A DNA stretch of 8,617 nt, from NCBI GenBank assembly GCA_002432795.1, contig DJGU01000078.1, forward strand, positions 7,848 through 16,464. The letters run 5' to 3'. How positions within the stretch are numbered: position 1 is the first letter of the stretch; each line of letters begins with the position of its first letter. Under the pieces are notes generated by a model, which worked only from the letters and a program-made list of their open reading frames with translations, did no database searches and was not told the DNA's origin. Origin of the DNA: Anaerolineaceae bacterium UBA5838 (GTDB taxonomy: Bacteria > Chloroflexota > Anaerolineae > Anaerolineales > Anaerolineaceae). Below, piece after piece: positions 5,675-8,617 of the stretch. Both the position numbers and the translations under genes were made by a program.

Positions 5675-7297
5675 TTATGACGCGCTCATTGGGCAAACAC
5701 CGGTGGGACAAACCCCAAGACGGATGTGGGCTTCAACTTCCGCGCGGAAGTAATTCAACATATCCCGTAAAGGCGTACCCGCGGTTTGACCCAGTCCGCA
5801 GTTTGATAGTTCAAGCATTTCTTTGTTGAGGGATAAAAGCTCGTCCAAATCTTCGAGAGTTCCTTCGCCCTGGCTAATTCCTGTGAGAATGTCATACGCG
5901 CGTTTGGTACCAATGCGGCAGGGTGTGCACTTTCCACAGGATTCCACTCTAAAGAAGTTGAGCAGAACTTTAGCAAGATCGACGATACAAACCTCATCGT
6001 TACAGATGAGCAAAGCGCCAGACCCAAGCGAAACGCCGGCTCTTTTGTATGATTCAAAGTCCATGGGCGTATCCTGCAAACTTGCAGGAATGATGGAGCC
6101 GCTGGAGCCGCCAGTTTGGGCTAATTTGAAACTGCCAGATTTCATGCCCTTGGCATAAATTGAAACGACTTCCCGCAGGGTGATGCCCATTGGAACTTCG
6201 ATCAAACCCGTTACATTGACGTTCCCCAGAACCGTGAAGACTTTCGTGCCAGGGCTGGAAGGAGTGCCAAGAGCTCGATACCAATCGGCACCGTTGCGAA
6301 TGATGGCGGGGATGTTGGCAAGTGTTTCAACATTATTGACCAGGGTTGGTTTACCCCACAAGCCATTGGTGGTCGGATAAGGGGGTCGCGAACGCGGCTC
6401 GCCGCGTTTACCCTCAATGGATTCGATCAGGGCTGTTTCTTCACCGCAGATATAAGCTCCGGCTCCAACATGGACATGGATTTTGAAACTGAAATCTGAG
6501 CCGAAGATGTTTTCGCCAAGCAATCCGTACTCTTCCGCTTGTTTGATCGCAGTCTCGACGCGCTCAATTGCCAGTTGATACTCACCACGGATGTAGATGT
6601 AGCCTTCGTCGGCACCAACAGCATAAGCTGCAATGGACATCGCTTCTAAGATGGCGTGGGGGTCTCCCTCAAGTACGACCCGGTCTTTGAAAGTTCCGGG
6701 TTCACTCTCATCGGCGTTGCAGATTACGAATTTCTTGTCACCATAGGTCTTATTGACAAAGCCCCATTTGATACCTGTCGGGAAGCCAGCACCACCGCGA
6801 CCTTGTAATCCGGAATTTTTGATAATCGAAATGACTTCGTCCGGAGTTTTTTCCAGGGCAATGCCAAGCGCTTGATAACCATCATTAGCAATGTAGTCAT
6901 CAATGCTTTCAGGATCGATGATACCGACATTCTTCAGGACGACACGGTTTTGCGCAGGTAAGGTGCCTTTGCGGGCGGAAAGCCAGGCAACCTTGCCAGA
7001 TAATTCATGCGCTGGAGCACGTTTTTCTTCAACAATGCGTCCTTTATACAAATGCTCCTCTACAATGTAAGGTACATCGTCCGCTTTGATGGGGCCATAG
7101 ATAACTGCTTCAGGATAGACAAGCACAAACGGGGAGGCATAGCTATAGCCAAGGTCACTGACCATTGACAGTGAAACCTCTTCCATCAATCCATATTCCC
7201 GCAATTGTTGTTGAAAGGCTCTAAATATTTTTTCAGATCCCCGCGCATTACTCTCAGGATCATTCGACACCAGGATCATTGATCTTACTGTTTTCAT
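5675..7297 (-). CDS. nuoF: NuoF-type NAD(H)/FMN diaphorase subunit with a cysteine-free N-terminal domain
   Basis: A 540-aa flavoprotein subunit that exchanges electrons between NAD(H) and Fe-S clusters through FMN. The FMN-binding motif is at residues 165-178 (QGRGGAGFPTGIKW). The NAD-binding loop is around 278-302, including 'GAGAYICGEETA'. The N3-type [4Fe-4S] ligands are C454, C457, C460 and C500. Residues 1 to about 90 have the thioredoxin-like fold signature seen in HydB-type proteins, including 'VYPEAVIYGPI' and 'EEHLYKGR', but contain no Cys. The family's [2Fe-2S] site (C....C and C...C) reads S/N/A/S here. The C-terminal 2x[4Fe-4S] domain of HydB is also absent; the chain ends GVCPTGVCPMSAS. 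It starts 9 nt after nuoE, with AGGAG formed over the nuoE stop codon. It is probably the beta subunit of the FdhA enzyme, since it is read with NuoE and lies toward fdhA; service to a hydrogenase or other dehydrogenase cannot be excluded. Confidence 0.93.
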   Translation of the reverse strand: MKTVRSMILVSNDPESNARGSEKIFRAFQQQLREYGLMEEVSLSMVSDLGYSYASPFVLVYPEAVIYGPIKADDVPYIVEEHLYKGRIVEEKRAPAHELSGKVAWLSARKGTLPAQNRVVLKNVGIIDPESIDDYIANDGYQALGIALEKTPDEVISIIKNSGLQGRGGAGFPTGIKWGFVNKTYGDKKFVICNADESEPGTFKDRVVLEGDPHAILEAMSIAAYAVGADEGYIYIRGEYQLAIERVETAIKQAEEYGLLGENIFGSDFSFKIHVHVGAGAYICGEETALIESIEGKRGEPRSRPPYPTTNGLWGKPTLVNNVETLANIPAIIRNGADWYRALGTPSSPGTKVFTVLGNVNVTGLIEVPMGITLREVVSIYAKGMKSGSFKLAQTGGSSGSIIPASLQDTPMDFESYKRAGVSLGSGALLICNDEVCIVDLAKVLLNFFRVESCGKCTPCRIGTKRAYDILTGISQGEGTLEDLDELLSLNKEMLELSNCGLGQTAGTPLRDMLNYFRAEVEAHIRLGVCPTGVCPMSAS

Positions 7298-7306
7298 GGA
7301 AATCTC

Positions 7307-7786
7307 CTATTCGTAACGGCTTAGAATTTCTTTAACTTGCTCTGGGGTAACATTCCCGTACATGTCAGTATCGATCAATATTACCGGTCCCATGCCGCAG
7401 ACGCCCAAACAGCTGGTGGTCAGCAGTGTCCATTTATTATCCGGACTGGTCTGACCTGGTTCAAGGGCAAGCGCTTGCTTGAGGGTGGCGAAGACTTCTC
7501 TTCCTCCTACAACATGGCAGGGTGCGCTTTCGCAAAATTGGATGACATGTCTCCCCCGCGGCTGAGTTGAGAGCATCCGGTAGAAAGTTGCTACTGAATG
7601 GATCTCTTTGGTCGGAAGGTTCATCAATGCTGATAATTCTTCCATTGCCGGTTGGGAAATAAATCCAAACTCGTTGGTGACTGCCTGAAGCACAGGAATC
7701 AGGTCAGCACGGGTTGCGCCAATGCGTTTAACAATCCTCCGGACACCCAGGATGGTTTCTTCTTCATTTATTGTGACAGGTGGCAT
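7307..7786 (-). CDS. nuoE: NuoE-type [2Fe-2S] subunit (24-kDa/HydC family)
   Basis: 159 aa, normal length for the family. An N-terminal helical part (residues 10-75, with 'SVATFYRML' near 64-72) is followed by the thioredoxin-like [2Fe-2S] domain with ligands C85, C90, C126 and C130, in the contexts 'FCESAPC' and 'SCLGVC'. All four ligands are present. The protein works in the cytoplasm as a partner of NuoF, relaying or storing electrons beside FMN in complex I, formate dehydrogenases and HydABC hydrogenases. An AGGAG lies 5 nt before the ATG. The gene begins 24 nt after the upstream nuoF and ends 9 nt before the downstream nuoF, so one NuoE sits between two NuoF genes in one transcript. Which of the two it pairs with is not visible. 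Confidence 0.95.
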   Translation of the reverse strand: MPPVTINEEETILGVRRIVKRIGATRADLIPVLQAVTNEFGFISQPAMEELSALMNLPTKEIHSVATFYRMLSTQPRGRHVIQFCESAPCHVVGGREVFATLKQALALEPGQTSPDNKWTLLTTSCLGVCGMGPVILIDTDMYGNVTPEQVKEILSRYE

Positions 7787-7810
7787 GAACTCTCCTCTTC
7801 AAATGATTTA

Positions 7811-8617
7811 TTAACTAACATTGATTGCATCAAACTGGCACACTTGGTGACAAATGCCGCATTTGATACAAATGTCCTGATCGATTACGTGGGTTTGCTT
7901 GCGTTCACCAGAGATTGCACCCACAGGGCAATTGCGAGCGCAGACGGTACAGCCAGTGCAAGGACCATCTATGATCTCGTACTTGATCAAGGCACGGCAT
8001 ACTTTTGCCGGGCAGCGTTTTTCATAGATGTGGGCTTTATACTCATCCAAAAAGTGATTCAAGGTGGAAAGAACCGGATTGGGCGCGCCTTGACCCAAGC
8101 CACACAAGCTGTTCTTTCTGATCTGTTCGCTGAGCTCTTCCAGCTCTTCGATATCACCTTCTTCACCGTTGCCCGCACATATTTTTTCCAATATTTCAAG
8201 AAGGCGGCGGGTTCCAACGCGGCAGGGAACACACTTGCCGCAGGATTCATCCTGGGTGAATTCCATGAAGAAACGGGCAATGTCCACCATGCAAGTTCCT
8301 TCGTCCATTACGATCATACCGCCGGAGCCCATAATGGAGCCGGCAGCTCCAAGGGTTTCATAATCAACGGGAAGGTCTAAGTCTGACACAGGCAGACAGC
8401 CGCCCATCGGGCCGCCAGTCTGGACGGCTTTGAAAGCTTTACCGCCTTTAATCCCACCGCCGATATCATAAATGATCTCGCGCAAAGTTAAACCAAATGG
8501 GACTTCAATCAGACCGGTGTGGGCAACATCGCCGGCGAGGGCAAAAGTTTTGGTGCCCTTGCTTTTCTCTGAACCCATGCTGGTGTACCACTCCAGACCG
8601 CGATGGATGATCTTTGG
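7811..8617 (-). CDS. nuoF: HydB/HndC-type NuoF subunit with C-terminal 2x[4Fe-4S] domain (5' end missing)
   Basis: The reading frame is open to the right edge, so the first half of the protein, with the FMN and NAD sites, is outside the window; 268 residues are visible. They include the SLBB-like region ('GLIEVPFGLTLRE'), the 'QTGGPMGGCLP' segment, and the N3-type [4Fe-4S] site at visible residues C126, C129, C132 and C172. A bacterial ferredoxin domain at the C-terminus has C220/223/226/230 and C250/253/256/260. This tail is typical of HydB subunits of multimeric NAD(P)-linked hydrogenases and formate dehydrogenases, including electron-bifurcating ones, and is absent from the paralogue at 5675-7297. 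It is first in the visible operon, 24 nt before nuoE. The paralogue differs in the GGPMGGC segment (GGSSGSI). Bifurcating activity is only an inference from family membership. Confidence 0.93.
   Translation of the reverse strand, partial: PKIIHRGLEWYTSMGSEKSKGTKTFALAGDVAHTGLIEVPFGLTLREIIYDIGGGIKGGKAFKAVQTGGPMGGCLPVSDLDLPVDYETLGAAGSIMGSGGMIVMDEGTCMVDIARFFMEFTQDESCGKCVPCRVGTRRLLEILEKICAGNGEEGDIEELEELSEQIRKNSLCGLGQGAPNPVLSTLNHFLDEYKAHIYEKRCPAKVCRALIKYEIIDGPCTGCTVCARNCPVGAISGERKQTHVIDQDICIKCGICHQVCQFDAINVS

Noticed and set aside
7652..8380. Plus-strand open frame of 242 codons
   Set aside because: It is wholly antisense to nuoE and the partial nuoF, whose Fe-S motifs are unmistakable. It has no recognisable domain; the open frame is a by-product of codon use in the real genes.

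Overview
The window carries an anaerobe's formate/NAD(H)/hydrogen redox locus. Most genes lie on the minus strand and are read from high to low coordinates. No gene here fixes the taxonomy. The FdhA is of the acetogen/syntroph NuoG-fused type, Cys is used instead of selenocysteine, and base composition is moderate with AT-rich intergenic DNA. I guess a fermentative or syntrophic anaerobe, for example Chloroflexota/Anaerolineae or a Firmicutes-like lineage, with low confidence.

Right end (5594-8617, minus strand): an operon of three NADH-dehydrogenase-module genes. First is the 3' part of a HydB-type NuoF with a C-terminal 2x[4Fe-4S] ferredoxin domain. Next is a NuoE-type [2Fe-2S] subunit, then a second complete NuoF paralogue. 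The operon ends at a strong hairpin/U-tract terminator (5594-5647). The second NuoF keeps its FMN, NAD and N3 [4Fe-4S] sites. It lacks the C-terminal ferredoxin domain, and its N-terminal thioredoxin-like domain has lost every cysteine.

Middle (3971-5593): a plus-strand gene for an unrecognised multi-pass membrane protein (4492-5472) built from two tandem homologous halves. It has its own extended -10 promoter and its own terminator. It sits between nuoF and fdhA, genes that would normally adjoin. The 521-base region upstream of it also serves as the leader of fdhA and holds a 12-bp palindrome, a 14-bp tandem duplication and a spaced 11-bp AT-rich repeat.

Left (1-3970): fdhA encodes a 920-aa NuoG-like formate dehydrogenase catalytic subunit with Cys362 at the Sec position. 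It converges on mobA, which makes the MGD cofactor FdhA needs, with a terminator hairpin between them. mobA is divergent from hypA, which overlaps the start of hypB; both are nickel-insertion factors for [NiFe]-hydrogenase. The locus therefore groups the catalytic subunit of an NAD-linked formate dehydrogenase, its diaphorase subunits, its molybdenum-cofactor enzyme and hydrogenase maturation genes.

The most unusual points are two apparent losses of Fe-S clusters in proteins that probably belong to one complex (the His/Cys3 site in FdhA and the [2Fe-2S] site in the second NuoF), the NuoF-NuoE-NuoF' arrangement, and the orphan tandem-repeat membrane protein.
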